From Lutjanus erythropterus (taxonomy: Eukaryota; Chordata; Actinopteri; Lutjaniformes; Lutjanidae), in NCBI GenBank assembly GCA_020091685.1, contig CM034595.1, positions 9,965,775-10,029,774 of the forward strand: a stretch of 64,000 nt of DNA, read 5' to 3'. Each line of letters begins with the position of its first letter. The stretch's first letter is position 1. The notes beneath the pieces are model-generated. The model saw only the letters and a list, made by a program, of their open reading frames with translations. It did no database searches and was not told the origin of the DNA. This document shows, piece after piece, positions 24,338-34,972 of this stretch. The translations under genes were made by a program, and so were the position numbers.

Positions 24338-25085
24338 GCCTGGGTATTGTTTAAAAAATTACAGTACCATTAACAATACCACTAACTTTAAAGTGATACA
24401 GATTACCAACAGAGTACTTCATCCGATACAAATCATGTGAACGGATCATTCCTGAAATATTCCTTCTGCATTTTATGAATTTATTTTCATCAGATGCCAC
24501 AGGTGCGTGTATAGCCATTAGAGCTGTAATGATCAATCAATTGATTATTCAATTATTGGCCAACTACTTTGATAATCAATTAATCAGTTTGAGCCATTTA
24601 AAAAATCCAAAGTCTCTGATTTCAGCTTCTTAAATGTTAATATTTTCTGGTTTCTTTACTCCTCTCTAACAGTGAACTGAATATCTTAGGGCTGTAGACA
24701 AAACAAGACAGTTGAGGACGTCACCTTCGACTTTGGGAAACCAAATAACTAACCAATTAGTGAGAAAAATGATTGAAAGATTGATAAATAATGAAAATAA
24801 CTGTTAGAGAAAAGACTTGAAAAGCAGGTCCAAACATGCGGACATACGTCAAGGTGATCATAACGTAGACAGATCCGTCGGTGTGCTCCATGTTTTGGAA
24901 TCATTTTTCAACAAACAATATTGTGACAAGATTAATGAATCGACTAATCAAGAAAATAATTGACCAGCAAATCGACACTGACAATACCGTTAGTTTTGGT
25001 GTTTTGCTGGCATCTTGGTGCACTGAGCTGCCAACCACCACACATCACAGACTATATGGGTTGTAGTTCTGCACTAGTGAGCCAA
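24338..25085. mobile_element. 'GGGCTGGGTAT' MITE split by a second element
   Basis: Left part 24338-24520 (CTGGGTATTGTTT..TTCTGCATTTTATG) matches 8453 onward; the match resumes after about 24993 (TTTTGCTGGCATC, CACTGAGCTGCCAACC, CAGACTATATGGGTTG). Between them sits a hAT-like element (next entry). The copy at 8453-8903 shows the uninterrupted arrangement. Confidence 0.7.
24521..24986. mobile_element. hAT-like MITE ('GGGCTGCAAC' family) inserted in another MITE
   Basis: Begins GAGCTGTAATGATCAATC and ends in a GACTAATCAAGAAAATAATTG..CGACACTGACAATAC block. The interior matches the 43.2 and 54.0 kb copies (ACTGAATATCTTAGGGCTG, GACAAAACAAGACAGTTGAG, CTTTGGGAAACC). Flanks CCATTA and CCGTTA may be a decayed target duplication. 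Confidence 0.7.
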
Positions 25086-25919
25086 TCACACATTGCATTA
25101 AATCAGAGAATGCTTCCAGTTATTAGCTATAAGCAAAACCATGCATTACTCAGTAACTTATTACTTAACCCAGTGATAAGTAGCGTAAGGGATTACAATT
25201 TTCAGAATGATGTGTGCATGCTGCAGGTCAGGTCAGGTCACATCAGCTGCTGGCAAAAAAGCAAACTAAGAAAGGCATACTGTCCACAGGTGGAAGTACT
25301 GTCATTATTTTGAGTTTGTTTGGCTCCTCCAGAGGAGGTTAAGTTAAAAAGTAGCTTATTGCACTTCCTGAGTAACTTTCCCAACACTGGCCCTGCCAGA
25401 CAGGTCCTAAACAAACCCCTCAGATTATCTAATATATTTGGAGGAGAAAATATAGGTCAGCAGTATTACTAAGCAAACTGGCTCTTGTAAACATTGATTA
25501 CAGAGACCAACGCCCTGGTTTAACCTACAATAACAGTGCGCAACATTTTGGAGGGATTATTATTTAGGTATGCTTTTGGTTTCTCCACAAAATAACCTTC
25601 CCAAACTGTAGCTTTCTTAAAACCCCCTGACTGCTCTTTTTCCTTGACATATTTTTAATGACACCATGTCACAAGTTCAATTACACTTACCTCGGAAAGT
25701 GCAATGTTTTCAGACCTCTCAGAAATGATTCCCAAATCTATGATACTGAAAATCTGATAACATCGCTTTCCCACTCTTTTGTGTTTGGTTTGTCTTTAGG
25801 TGTGTGTTTTCTAGGTGTGGGAATCTCTTGGCACATTATCATACATGTGATCAATCATACAGAGTACAACTGTACAGCGCCAGCACCTCTTTCAGTGGTA
25901 GTGACTGGAGAATTGACCA

Positions 25920-26068
25920 AGTATACATGTTTTTGATGCTGGGGGAAACTGGAGAACAGGGCACAGGGAGAACACGTAAACCGGGCTGTGTCCAAATGGC
26001 TCCGTGAACCCACAAATTTCTTGTTGCGAGGAGAAAGAACTAACCAGTGTGCCACGATACCGCCCTCA
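25920..26068 (-). mobile_element. tRNA-like SINE copy, diverged
   Basis: Read on the minus strand it has an A-box-like ATCGTGGCACACTGGTTAG, a B-box-like GTGGGTTCACGGAGCC, then ACGTGTTCTCCCTGTGCC and CAGTTTCCCCCAGC. That order is the widespread fish repeat ending in the 'GGTTTCCTCCCACAGTCC' block. A relative is at 63.6 kb. Confidence 0.65.
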
Positions 26069-26979
26069 GTAATTTAATTTGTAATAATACGTTTCTCTTC
26101 CCTCCTAGCATTGTCCCAAACAGAATCTTTGTGTCCTAGTTGCTATTTTTGTTGTCCCTGGGACAGCAGGACATCCTTAATTTCAAACGCTGGTTTCAGT
26201 ATCCAGTTGGTTCAGCCATAAGGAACATTCAGGCCAGTCTTACAAAGTGTTACAGGTAATCATTATGTTAACAGATGGGTTTTGAATTTCTGTTTATTGA
26301 CTTTTCAGCATGAATTCATCGTCAGAATTGTGACACATCTAAGAATCTATTCTTTCCCCCAGCCACTTTCCGTCAGTTTTCAAAGCTAACTGAAACCTAA
26401 GTTGCAATAAAACAGGATTGTCCTGTAAACTTCTTCTGAGCTATTTGCTAGTCAAGGCACCCTGTGGATCCCCAGAGTTCAGGCAAAATCCAAAATAGCA
26501 TCCCAACTGGAGCATCTATGTCGCCAATGTGAGAAAGTTGGCATGTCTGGAGATAAATATGTGCAGCCTACACTCTCTCAGCTCCTCACTTTGTATGACT
26601 TTGACTGGCCGTCCTCTCACCTAGTTATTGGGAAGACAGACAAAGCACCCCCCCCACCCCACTCGTGGCTCACCTCTGTGCCGCTCTTTGCCTTTCTCTA
26701 TCTCTGTCTTTCTGTCTGCTCATCCATCTCTGTTGTTCCCACACACTTGAAACACTTTTTTAATTGGATGCAGGTCAGCCAATAGCTGGACTTGGCTGAA
26801 TGGACTGGCGTTATCAGTGTCTAGGCAGATGGGTTGCAGCTGCTCAGGTTATTTCTCAATACGAAAAAAAAGGGACAGAGAAAGAAGCCTGTGTGTGAGG
26901 TAGAGGGGTGAGGTGAGAGGAGGGAGGGAGGAAGATTGTATTGATAAGGCAGCATGAGAGGAAACCCTCCTTTTTCCTG

Positions 26980-27260
26980 TGAGCGCCGGGCGATAGATTA
27001 TAAACTTATCTGCTGGAGAGCGAAATAAGGAAACATTGCCGGCCATCCCCCCGGTGCGGGAGATGAGTTTAAGATAAAGCCGCTTCTCAATCACCAGGAC
27101 GCTGGCGTCCATGTGTCTGTCACAGTGCAGGCGAGGCTCAGTTATAGCGCCTTAAACGCTCTCCGTGGCCGTAAGCCTGGTCGCTACGTGCCGCTGCAGC
27201 ATGTCAGGCTACAGGACACAATCATTGGCAGCGCTCGATCCATCCATCACACTAGCCGCA
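26980..27260. promoter_or_regulatory. CpG-rich unique block, possible enhancer or promoter
   Basis: A GC- and CpG-rich stretch inside an AT-rich intron, about 1.5 kb from exon 2, with no repeat features and no coding pattern. It contains GATA-like motifs (CTTATCTGC and TTAAGATAAAGC). No function can be assigned from sequence alone. Confidence 0.3.
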
Positions 27261-27945
27261 ATCTAGCGGGGGGTGGGGGGGGGGTGCTGACAAGAGCAGG
27301 GTTGGTATGCTGTGTGATTGAGATATGAATCTTTCTCCCACCTCCATACTAAACACTAAATTTCTCCCTATTTTTCTTTTGCACCTGCATTTCTGTCCAT
27401 CTTGCTGACTCGCTGTGGCCCTTCTGGGCTGTGACACAGTGCTCTGGCTCTGACAAATATCCCGTTGTAGTGGTTTTAGGTTGTTCAAGGGCCCAGCAAG
27501 ATAAACAAGGGCCTTGTCAATCAGCTGGTCTTGGATGACTGACAGGTTGGGGAGGCGGAGGTGCTGTCAGTGTTGCTGAGGTGTTGGAAGATGGGGGGGG
27601 GGGTAAGGAGCCAATCAGAGTGAAACCTACAGCAGCTCCTGGAGCAAACAGCCGGAGAAACCCGATGGCAGGGCTATCACCGAAAAGCGGACGAGTTTGG
27701 AAGAAGGGACCACAACCCGCTCCATTCCTCTTCTCTCTTCTTCTTCCCTTCATCTCTTCCTCTTTTTTTTCCCAGCAGACAGCCGGAGCTGAGCCACGGC
27801 GATCCCACTCCTCACTGTTGCCACGGAGAGAGAGAGGCGAGGAAAAAGCAGTCTGACTGCAGCTGGATTTGAGGGTCATTTGAAGAACACAACCAGGCAA
27901 AGCGGAGACAGGCTCCATTTTCAGCTCACGCCAGGGAACCAGAGC

Positions 27946-27953
27946 CCTCTCTC

Positions 27954-28003
<50 letters not shown>
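27946..28003. repeat. (CT)n microsatellite
   Basis: About 58 bases of nearly pure CT dinucleotide, read as GA on the oxr1 sense strand, about 640 bases into the intron after exon 2. It produces spurious Arg-Glu or Leu-Ser frames. Confidence 0.97.
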
Positions 28004-28007
<4 letters not shown>

Positions 28008-28642
28008 GCCTCACCCCCCTCTCCTCCCCTCCCCTTCTCCTACACAACAGCTAAATCAATAGAAATGACAACGCAGTTGGAAGGTCATTCGCGAGCACAG
28101 CGAGCTCTGTGGTGGAATGCTCTCCCGATGCGTGGCACGGATGGAAAAACAAATACACGTCCTGCCAGCACTCCAGCTCCACGTCTGTCCTGCTCTGTAG
28201 GAAAACATACGGAGCTGCTACGACTCCTCTCTCCTTTCTATACATCAACATGCAAAATGGAGCTGAGAGCCGGAGCTGCTGTCTTTAATAGAGGATACAT
28301 TATTTCCATGAGCTGTCAACCAGCTGCACGTCTGTCCACGCACACAAACACCTCTTCATGTAAACAGTGTGAGAACGAGCTACACGTGCTACACTGGCAA
28401 AATCCACAAAATGCTTCTCCCCCTCGCTAATGAGCTACCAAGCATGGTCCAACACAGCGCCTTCACAACACACAAACACAACCGCTACAGCTAGAATAGG
28501 ACTGGAGCAACAGAAGGCACCAGCAGCAGCAGCAGACACACACAGAAGCAGCAGCAGCAGAAGCACAGGAGCAGGAAAGCGTCAAAAACACATAACGACA
28601 TTAACACAGATACAGAGCAGAGTTGCGTGCTGCGTTACTCAC

Positions 28643-28725
28643 AGAATATTCAATGGTCCCTTTGGGTCTCTGGAACGACATGCGCCTCCCATCCTTCTTC
28701 TCTGGAGTCTTCTTCTGGCCGGTAT
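28643..28725 (-). CDS. oxr1: oxr1 exon 2 (linker leading into the LysM domain)
   Basis: An 83-base internal exon coding residues 53-80 of the long form. It begins with AT, completing the Asp codon, then reads TGQKKTPEKKDGRRMSF and QRPKGTIEYS. Mammalian OXR1 has DTGQKKTLDKKDGRRMSF then QKPKGTIEYT at the same place, which makes identification firm. The acceptor is CTTTCAG/AT (phase 1) and the donor is TCT/GTGAGT (phase 0). The stretch is basic and probably a flexible linker; TIEYS is the first strand of the LysM fold. The internal Met (residue 68) is a further possible start. The reading frame stays open upstream of the acceptor, so the same DNA may also serve as a first exon from an internal promoter (separate entry). 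Confidence 0.95.
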
Positions 28726-28762
28726 CTGAAAGCAAGCGAGGCAAGGTACGCATTACATTCAT
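28643..28762 (-). CDS. oxr1: oxr1 candidate alternative first exon (exon 2 extended upstream)
   Basis: If transcription starts just upstream of exon 2, no splice is needed at its acceptor and the frame continues 5' without a stop. The ATG at 28762 (context AACATGA, A at -3) would give MNVMRTLPRLLS joined directly to DTGQKK, replacing the 52 residues of exon 1. The open frame extends further, to an ATG at 28885. Support is the open frame, the CpG-containing GA/CT-rich DNA upstream (28.86-29.13 kb), and the known use of several 5' ends by OXR1 genes. Against it, an open frame of about 40 codons can occur by chance and no transcript evidence is available. Treat as a hypothesis. Confidence 0.4.
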
Positions 28763-28799
28763 GTTCCTCTCTCCCCAGCTTGTCACAAGCTGCCGTTTC

Positions 28800-28973
28800 C
28801 CAGCCCCGTGGGTAGACAGCTCATTCGTCAACAGTGAGCGAGCCAGCCAGCCAGCCAGCGATGTGAGCTGTGAGCGCTGGACCACTTTCTCTCTCTCTCC
28901 CTCCCTGCCTGCCTCTCTCTCTCCTTCTCGCTCTGCTTCTACCCTCCTGCCCTCGCTCTCCCTCTATCACACT

Positions 28974-29011
<38 letters not shown>

Positions 29012-29130
29012 CTTCTTCCTCCACCTCCTCGCCCACCGCGCGGCGCAGTGACAGCCGCTCAAACCGGTTCACCTTGCCTTCCTCTCCCCGTCGCCTCTCG
29101 CAGCAGACAGAGACCGGCCTGACCTCCATC
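28800..29130 (-). promoter_or_regulatory. oxr1: Candidate internal oxr1 promoter upstream of exon 2
   Basis: CpG-dense core at about 29030-29110 (on the minus strand it includes CTGCGCCGCGCGGTGGG), followed in the transcription direction by a long (GA)n tract and then the open frame entering exon 2. GA tracts next to CpG-rich cores are frequent at vertebrate promoters. The placement would give a short first exon fused to exon 2. Confidence 0.4.
28976..29008. repeat. (CT)n microsatellite
   Basis: About 33 bases of CT dinucleotide within a longer CT-rich block (28.87-29.02 kb) upstream of oxr1 exon 2; GA on the gene's sense strand. Confidence 0.97.
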
Positions 29131-29659
29131 AGGGCACTGCTGCTGCTGGAGGTGGAGGAGGAGAGAGGAAGATGGATTCGGTTGAGAGAAAAGGTGGAGA
29201 TGGAGAAGAAGTGGGGAAGTGGGGAAGTGGGAAAGTGTGGGTGGGTGGGGGGGCTGAACCAGAAGGTCGATGGAGGAGAGAGGAGTGTTCAGTGCTACGT
29301 GTTTGGTTAGGTAATGGGGGGGTTTAGGTAAGTGTCAGCTGAAGAAGAAGGTGGAAGCATAGAGCTGTGTTTTTTCCAAGGAATATTTCATATTCCCTAG
29401 TATTTATGTAAGGATCTGGAAGGTTGGAAGGTAAAGGAAGGGGCAGAAGGCAGAGGTGAAGATCCATGGTGGATGGTTGAGAGAGTCAGTTCAAGATAGA
29501 GAATAAGAGGGGGACACAGCTGGCAGCTTTGGGTTTTAGTCTGAGAGTAAAAGGAATATGATTTGGTAGAGATAGCAGTTTTTTGAGGTATAGAGGACAG
29601 TATAAAAAAGAAAGTGGATGTGACTATATGCCGTAAATTAAAGAGTGGACAGAGCTTGC

Positions 29660-29965
29660 GGGTCTGAAGTGCCTTTTTACCTGCATTATTTCTAATGGCC
29701 ACCAGGGGCCACCTCAACTGGCTCCAAAGAAGTCAAAATGTATGTATCCTTATGGGAAAATAACCCTAGTTTTCAATTGATTTATGACCTCAGTAAACAA
29801 CTGAGTTTATGTTCTTAGTTGTTAGTTTCAAGTCTTCAATACAGCATGATGTTCATTTTGTAAATTACGGTCCCATTTAGAGTAAACTAGATGATAAAGC
29901 AGGCTATACTTTAGGCTGGGGCTACCATCTGATTGACAAGTCATTTTAAGTGAGTTCATCCAGCA
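29660..29965 (+). repeat. Common fish dispersed repeat
   Basis: Has the ordered blocks TCTAATGGCCACCAGGGGCC, ACCTCAGTAAACAACTGAGT, TTCAAGTCTTCAATACAGC, ATGATGTTCATTTTGTAAAT, GGTCCCATTTAGAGTAAACT, ATAAAGCAGGCTATACTTTA and CATCTGATTGACAAG. I recognise this series from perch-like fish; it has no coding capacity here. Confidence 0.7.
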
Positions 29966-30009
29966 CAACACACAGGTTTCATGAAAATCAGATCAAACTC
30001 TCAAACTAA

Positions 30010-30500
30010 GCAGTGCTGATCAAATGTGGATCACATTGTGCATTTCTTGCCTAAAATGTTTTTAGAAACATATTTTAGTTTACTGTTGAGCTGTAATATG
30101 AGAAAGATTGCCACCAGGTGGCTGTCTCTGTGTGTCTGGTTTCCAACGGCGCCTCGCAAAAGATGGATCAAATTGTCAAAAGGGGAAGTGTTGATCAAAT
30201 ATGGATCAATATTCTGATACTACATTTCCCATTTCTTGCCTAAAATGTTTAGATCACTGAAACTGATGAAGAAAAAACAAAGGACCGGCAATGCACTGTA
30301 TAACACTGGCATTATTGAGGTTTTTGAGGTCTGGCTGCTGGGATTTGGTGACGTGGTACATGACGTGGTTTGTACAATTGGAGCGAGTGAATCGTTCAAT
30401 CACATAGGCATATGAATTGAAATCGCGATTTTTACACGATGAATTGTGCAGCCCTATTTCAGTATACTGTTTGGTTGTAATACAAGAAAAATCGTGAACA
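30010..30500. repeat. Tandem duplication interrupted by a MITE
   Basis: GCTGATCAAATGTGGATCA..TTCTTGCCTAAAATGTTT at 30015-30061 recurs at 30190-30250. The TAGTTTACTGTTGAGCTGTAATATGAG continuation of unit 1 (30074) recurs only at 30459 (CAGTATACTGTTTGGTTG). The gap, about 30251-30457, ends GAATTGTGCAGCCCTAT, a hAT-like end. Confidence 0.7.
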
Positions 30501-31750
30501 GGCAGGATGCCATTATTTCCTGCTGAATGGACGAGCCAAAACCAAGTACTGTCCAAGTCGCAGCACATCACTCACCAGCTCCACACTCTCATCAGTACTG
30601 CGTACGCTCTGGTTCCAAAAACCCATGATGGCATGCCCGATAATGCCAAACACCAGGCTTGAAAACGGCGGTCCACAAAGCAGTGGGTGACGCTACGGTT
30701 GACGGAAGGAAGCCCAGGAAGAAGCTGGGGGGCTGGGTGAGGTTGGGAGAAAGCATGGAGATGAAGGCAAGAGGGTGGATGGAATACTGAAGCAAGAACA
30801 TGAAAGAAAGACGCAAAAGATAGGATGGGAGATGAAAGAAACTGGAAGGGGACTCATGGGAATGGAGAAGATCTAGATAAAGGGCTGACTCTGGTCTTTG
30901 ACTTAGGGTTGAGAACAAGGAGCGTGGGCAAATAGGCTTGAGGAATAACATACAAGGCTTTGTTGACTGGAGAGGTACAGTGTGAGGGCCAAGGAAGGAA
31001 GGAGGTCACTTGAGTTTTGGTGATGGATTTATGTTGGACACATGTTGACCCAGTACCCTCAGATGCCTCCTTTAAACGTCCTTGTTTCGTAGGTGTTGCA
31101 CATGACTAATGAGTCCTCTTATTCGTGTCTTTCTCATCAGGCATCTCAGATAGCTCAAACCATGAGTCATACACCAGTGCTGCTATTTTTGGGGCTCAGG
31201 ACTGCCTGGCAGAAAGTGAGAGGGGAGGGGAAATGAGAGCTGCTTCAGGTATAAATATCAAGTCTCGTAAAGATGATACTGTAGGTGTCGTTCATAAAAT
31301 GTAGGCTACGTTGTTACGTAAGGCTGCTGAATTGTAATTGTACATACTCTAGTTGTATATCCATGTTCAGTTCAGTGATTTATTTATTTGTTTTGTAAGA
31401 TTTTTTGTTTTTCATCTTCTTGTATCTCTGTCTTACTGCAAAACCACTTGCCCTTCAGGGACAAATAGTTGAAATTGATGCAGGCTCAGGCTGGCAAATC
31501 TATGGATTTAATACTCATGCTGTCAAATGAAACTAGATAACGTCTGAGATTTTGTGTATAATACTATCAGCTCTGATCATGTAGTACATCCTAATCACAG
31601 CAGGAGAAAATGTGTTGGCAAATCAGTAGCCTATGTAAAAGCTTTGTGCCATTAAGTGATTTGAAAATATATTAAATTAGTTAGAAAATTATCATCTTCT
31701 GTCTAAATATTGCTCATTTAGCTACAGAATGTTTTATTGTTGATCTAGGA

Positions 31751-32351
31751 CAGCGGTTCCCAACCTTTTTTCCTTGGAGCCCCCCCAATTATATCTAAAG
31801 AAAGCTGAGCCCCCCCCCAGCCCAAAGACACACTCACATATATAAGTTAATGATAAGTCATTAATTGATTAAATACCAAATTAAGAATTTAACAAACTAA
31901 ACATGTATTAATTAATAATTAATTGAAGAGATGGCATAACTTAACTAAGACATTTAAATAAGAAAAAAGACAGGGAAAAAAGAAAAATCGAAAATGAGAT
32001 AACAAAAAAAATATTTTATATCTTACTAATTAATTAGTGATGATTAATCAATAAGTCAATTGTTAGCATTTTCAACTATCAGTTAAAGAATATGGACAAA
32101 ATTTGCGACCCTGTACAATTAACCCAAATGGTGAAGGTAATAACTGCAGTAATTTTGTGTAAAATGAGCAATTTGGATGAATTCTGAGCAGATTATTTCC
32201 TGAGAGATCAGAGATCAGAGATGAATTTTTCTGATATTTTTAGAAACTTTATCTTTATCATACATGCTTTTTTTTTCACCCCTAACATCAAAAAAGTTTT
32301 GCAACTTTCTGTGAAGCTTTGGTGACCCATAGTGGAGGTTGGAAACCAGTG
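31751..32351. mobile_element. hAT-like MITE with 'CAGTGGTTCCCAACC' ends
   Basis: Left CAGCGGTTCCCAACCTT and right AGGTTGGAAACCAGTG are inverted relatives. Flanks ATCTAGGA (31743-31750) and GTTTAGGA (32352-32359) agree at 6 of 8 bases, fitting an aged 8-bp hAT target duplication. The interior is TAAT-rich; no transposase. Confidence 0.8.
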
Positions 32352-33999
32352 GTTTAGGAGGTGAATAGGAATTTAAGTTACTTCTATGAATTAGTCCTTG
32401 AAGAATATAAAACAATCTTTTTGGACTTTCCATGACTTTACATTTGTTCTTTACATTGTAAGCATACTGCTGTATTTTTTGATCGTGGCAGCTTGTCAGC
32501 TAAAGCTAATCATGCTGCTGTCTGTGTTTGTGTTCTCTCTCTGTTCAGATTAGGTCCGACTGTGCTCCGGTTCTCTTTGGATTGTGTCTCCATTTTTTGA
32601 AAACCCATTCATACACGTCGGGTTTTGGGTGGATTTTTCACTGGTCTGTTTCAGATTGGATCAAACATTTTGGGCAAATAAAAAACTCCACTGCAAAGAA
32701 AGATTGTCCCTCCTCAGATTGTTTTTTTTTTATTGATGCTTTCAAGGCCAGAAGCTGCGAAACACCAAACCAATATTTCACAAGAAAATCAAAAGGAAAA
32801 GATTCTGTGTGGCAGAATTTTGCCTTTTCTCATTCATTCACTATCCCATTGTCATGTGACTTACATTACCCTTGGGTAAATTCCATTACTAATGATCATT
32901 CCTCTACATTTTTGTGTGTATTACCTTCAAATTCGACCAATAACCATCTCCAGATTATTTGAACTTCATTACAAATTGAGGCACAGTCTCAGAATCATGA
33001 CAACATTTAATTTTGTTAAATCTGCCCAGCTTGGGTAGTGCATAAAATAACCTGTGGCACTATGAAAACCTTGGATAAGTAGTTGTGTTGAGAGAGAACA
33101 CAATGGCTGCACAAACAGTGGGCGTGTGCCAAATCAATTATTCAGTATCCAAATGAAAACCTTGGAAGGATGATTACTTTCAGCGGGAGAACACAAACCC
33201 AGGGCTGTGGATTGTGGATGATTGCGTTTTGGTTGCTATTTAGAGGCAACACATCATAACTGTGATGCCATGCTTTCCTGTTATGAAATATAATCCACTG
33301 TGTCTCAGTTTAATTGCGGGTCATGCCAGTGTTGCAGACTGCATGTAACCCGACTCGGTTAGTAAACAGCGGAGGTGTTGATCTACTTTGTTAGCAGCAG
33401 GGTTGGGAAGACAACAAAGATTTGCGCGGCGTTTTGCTTTTTCTTGTGGCTTGGCATGCTTGTGCACAGCTGTAAACAGTGAAACTGGCGCGTGCTGAGC
33501 ACAATCAGGGTTAGCACAAGATCAGACTCCCAAATAGTGCAGAATGAGAGGAGTAGGAGAGAGTGACAGAGAGGGAAAGAGAATAACAGATATGCATTAG
33601 CAGCTGCAGGGGTGTTTGCACATGGTGAGCCGGTGATTGGTCTAAAATTAAACCTCACCATGGATGGTGGCACAAGATATGGGCATTTTATTCACACTCC
33701 AGACACACAGCGGAGCTCAGCACCAGGGCATCTTCAGTAACAAAGGCTCTGGTTTCATCCCACTCCACAGGAAGCCAGGAGCATCTGTTGTCTCTAAATA
33801 AGCCCCGCTTCTATGGAGGGAAGCTACTTCTTAAGTCCACAAATCACAGCCTGTTTGTTTCATGTGATCCACTGAAGTATTGGAATTTCGATTTTCAGTC
33901 AAGACTGTTTTTGCCGTCAATACAAACAGATAGTATTTCGACTTTGATTTTTTTTTCTTCCTGTTCTGGCACACAGTCTGCTCCTTTACCATAGCAGGA

Positions 34000-34440
34000 A
34001 CACGTCATGCATCGAGACAGCGTGATATAACATGCTCAAAATGGCAGAATCTGAGATGCAGAGGCTGCTCCGGAAAGGCGTGAAGAAATGGGCCCGTGGC
34101 CAATGCCAATCTAGATAAAGTAAATGCAGTTATCTCCGCTGCACAGCACAGTGGGGAAATTTCTAACAGAGGTGAGCCGGGGTCGCTAGTTATCTAATTT
34201 GTTGTTCAACCAAGTAAAACAACAGTTGCCACAGCCGAAGCTATTTTACTGTTGTCGTTTCCCATAAAGCACATTTTACTTGGCTCACTAATGAGCCGAA
34301 CTACAATTACAGCAGGTCAACTGTGAGAGAAGCTGTGTGTCTCCCTCTGACGCTGAAAGGAGCTGCTGTGTGTCAGGAAAAACAAAGGCGGCCTCTCACC
34401 AGACTGGGATGTAAACAGTCAAAAGAAGTCACGCCTATCG
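34000..34440. promoter_or_regulatory. Candidate conserved non-coding block with GATA motifs
   Basis: Repeat-free block with three AGATAA/TTATCT motifs at 34113-34118, 34130-34135 and 34190-34195. No coding frame. Confidence 0.3.
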
Positions 34441-34448
34441 GAGAAACT

Positions 34449-34467
34449 TAACAAAAAAAAAAAAAAG
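34449..34467. repeat. Poly-A tract
   Basis: Runs of A ending in AAGAAG; no attached retroposon body recognised. Confidence 0.8.
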
Positions 34468-34582
34468 AAGGGGGAACAATGGGCCACCCTGCAGACTCAT
34501 GGAAACACACAATCCTGGACTAGACCGGAGGACGGCAGGCACCAGTGTGGGGTTATGTCTTTGTTGGACGTCACTATGAATT

Positions 34583-34972
34583 AGAGCCTGGTGGATCAAT
34601 ATATTGGCCCAATATTGACCTGATATGGACCTATCACAGATAAATCAATATACTGATATGCACTGATACAAAAGCTTTTCACAAGCTGCCTCTAGCTGAC
34701 AGACAGGATTAAAATATTTAGAAATGGACAACTATGGATGTTTATTTAGCAAAAATATCGCTAAATATTGATATTGAGGTATTTGGTCAAGAATTGTGAG
34801 ACCGGATTTGGCCCAAATGTCTCAGCTCTACCATAAGATCATCATTTATTTGCAATATTTGAGAAATTATGGTATGTTGATTTAAGATATTATTTAGAAG
34901 CCATATTGCCCAGCCCTAGTGATCGGTGATTTTTCCACAAAAAACTGTTACTGGTCTCATCGGTCAGGCTCC
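34583..34972. mobile_element. Nested MITE remnants
   Basis: Outer ends AGAGCCTGGTGGATCAAT (34583) and ATCGGTCAGGCTCC (ends 34972) are inverted relatives. Inside, 34901-34917 reads CCATATTGCCCAGCCCT, the end of a different 'GGGCTGGGCAATATGG' element whose other end I cannot place. Confidence 0.55.

Larger units (their letters stand above)
7089..28642 (-). other. oxr1 intron 2 (about 21.6 kb)
   Basis: Long intron with many mobile-element fragments (listed separately) and unique-looking stretches, notably 12.8-13.2 kb, 17.2-17.8 kb and 21.5-21.9 kb. Its right end, from about 27.0 kb, becomes CpG-containing and CT-rich near exon 2. Stretches with nothing I can name include 9500-11100, 11800-13600, 14000-15350, 18150-18570, 19000-20100, 26070-26850 and 27300-27540. 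Confidence 0.85.

Noticed and set aside
25225-25240. Overlapping AGGTCA motifs suggesting a nuclear receptor site
   Set aside because: A simple 5-base tandem repeat; spacing does not fit a standard response element.
27517-28047. 176-codon minus-strand frame and overlapping plus-strand frames
   Set aside because: Driven by the (CT)n tract, giving Arg-Glu or Leu-Ser runs; no conserved protein features.
28821-29310. Frames on both strands of 100-146 codons
   Set aside because: Low-complexity CT/GA sequence; likely promoter-type DNA, not coding.
32528-32962. 144-codon open frame on the plus strand
   Set aside because: No recognisable domain, AT-rich intronic composition, biased toward codons expected by chance, and on the strand opposite oxr1.
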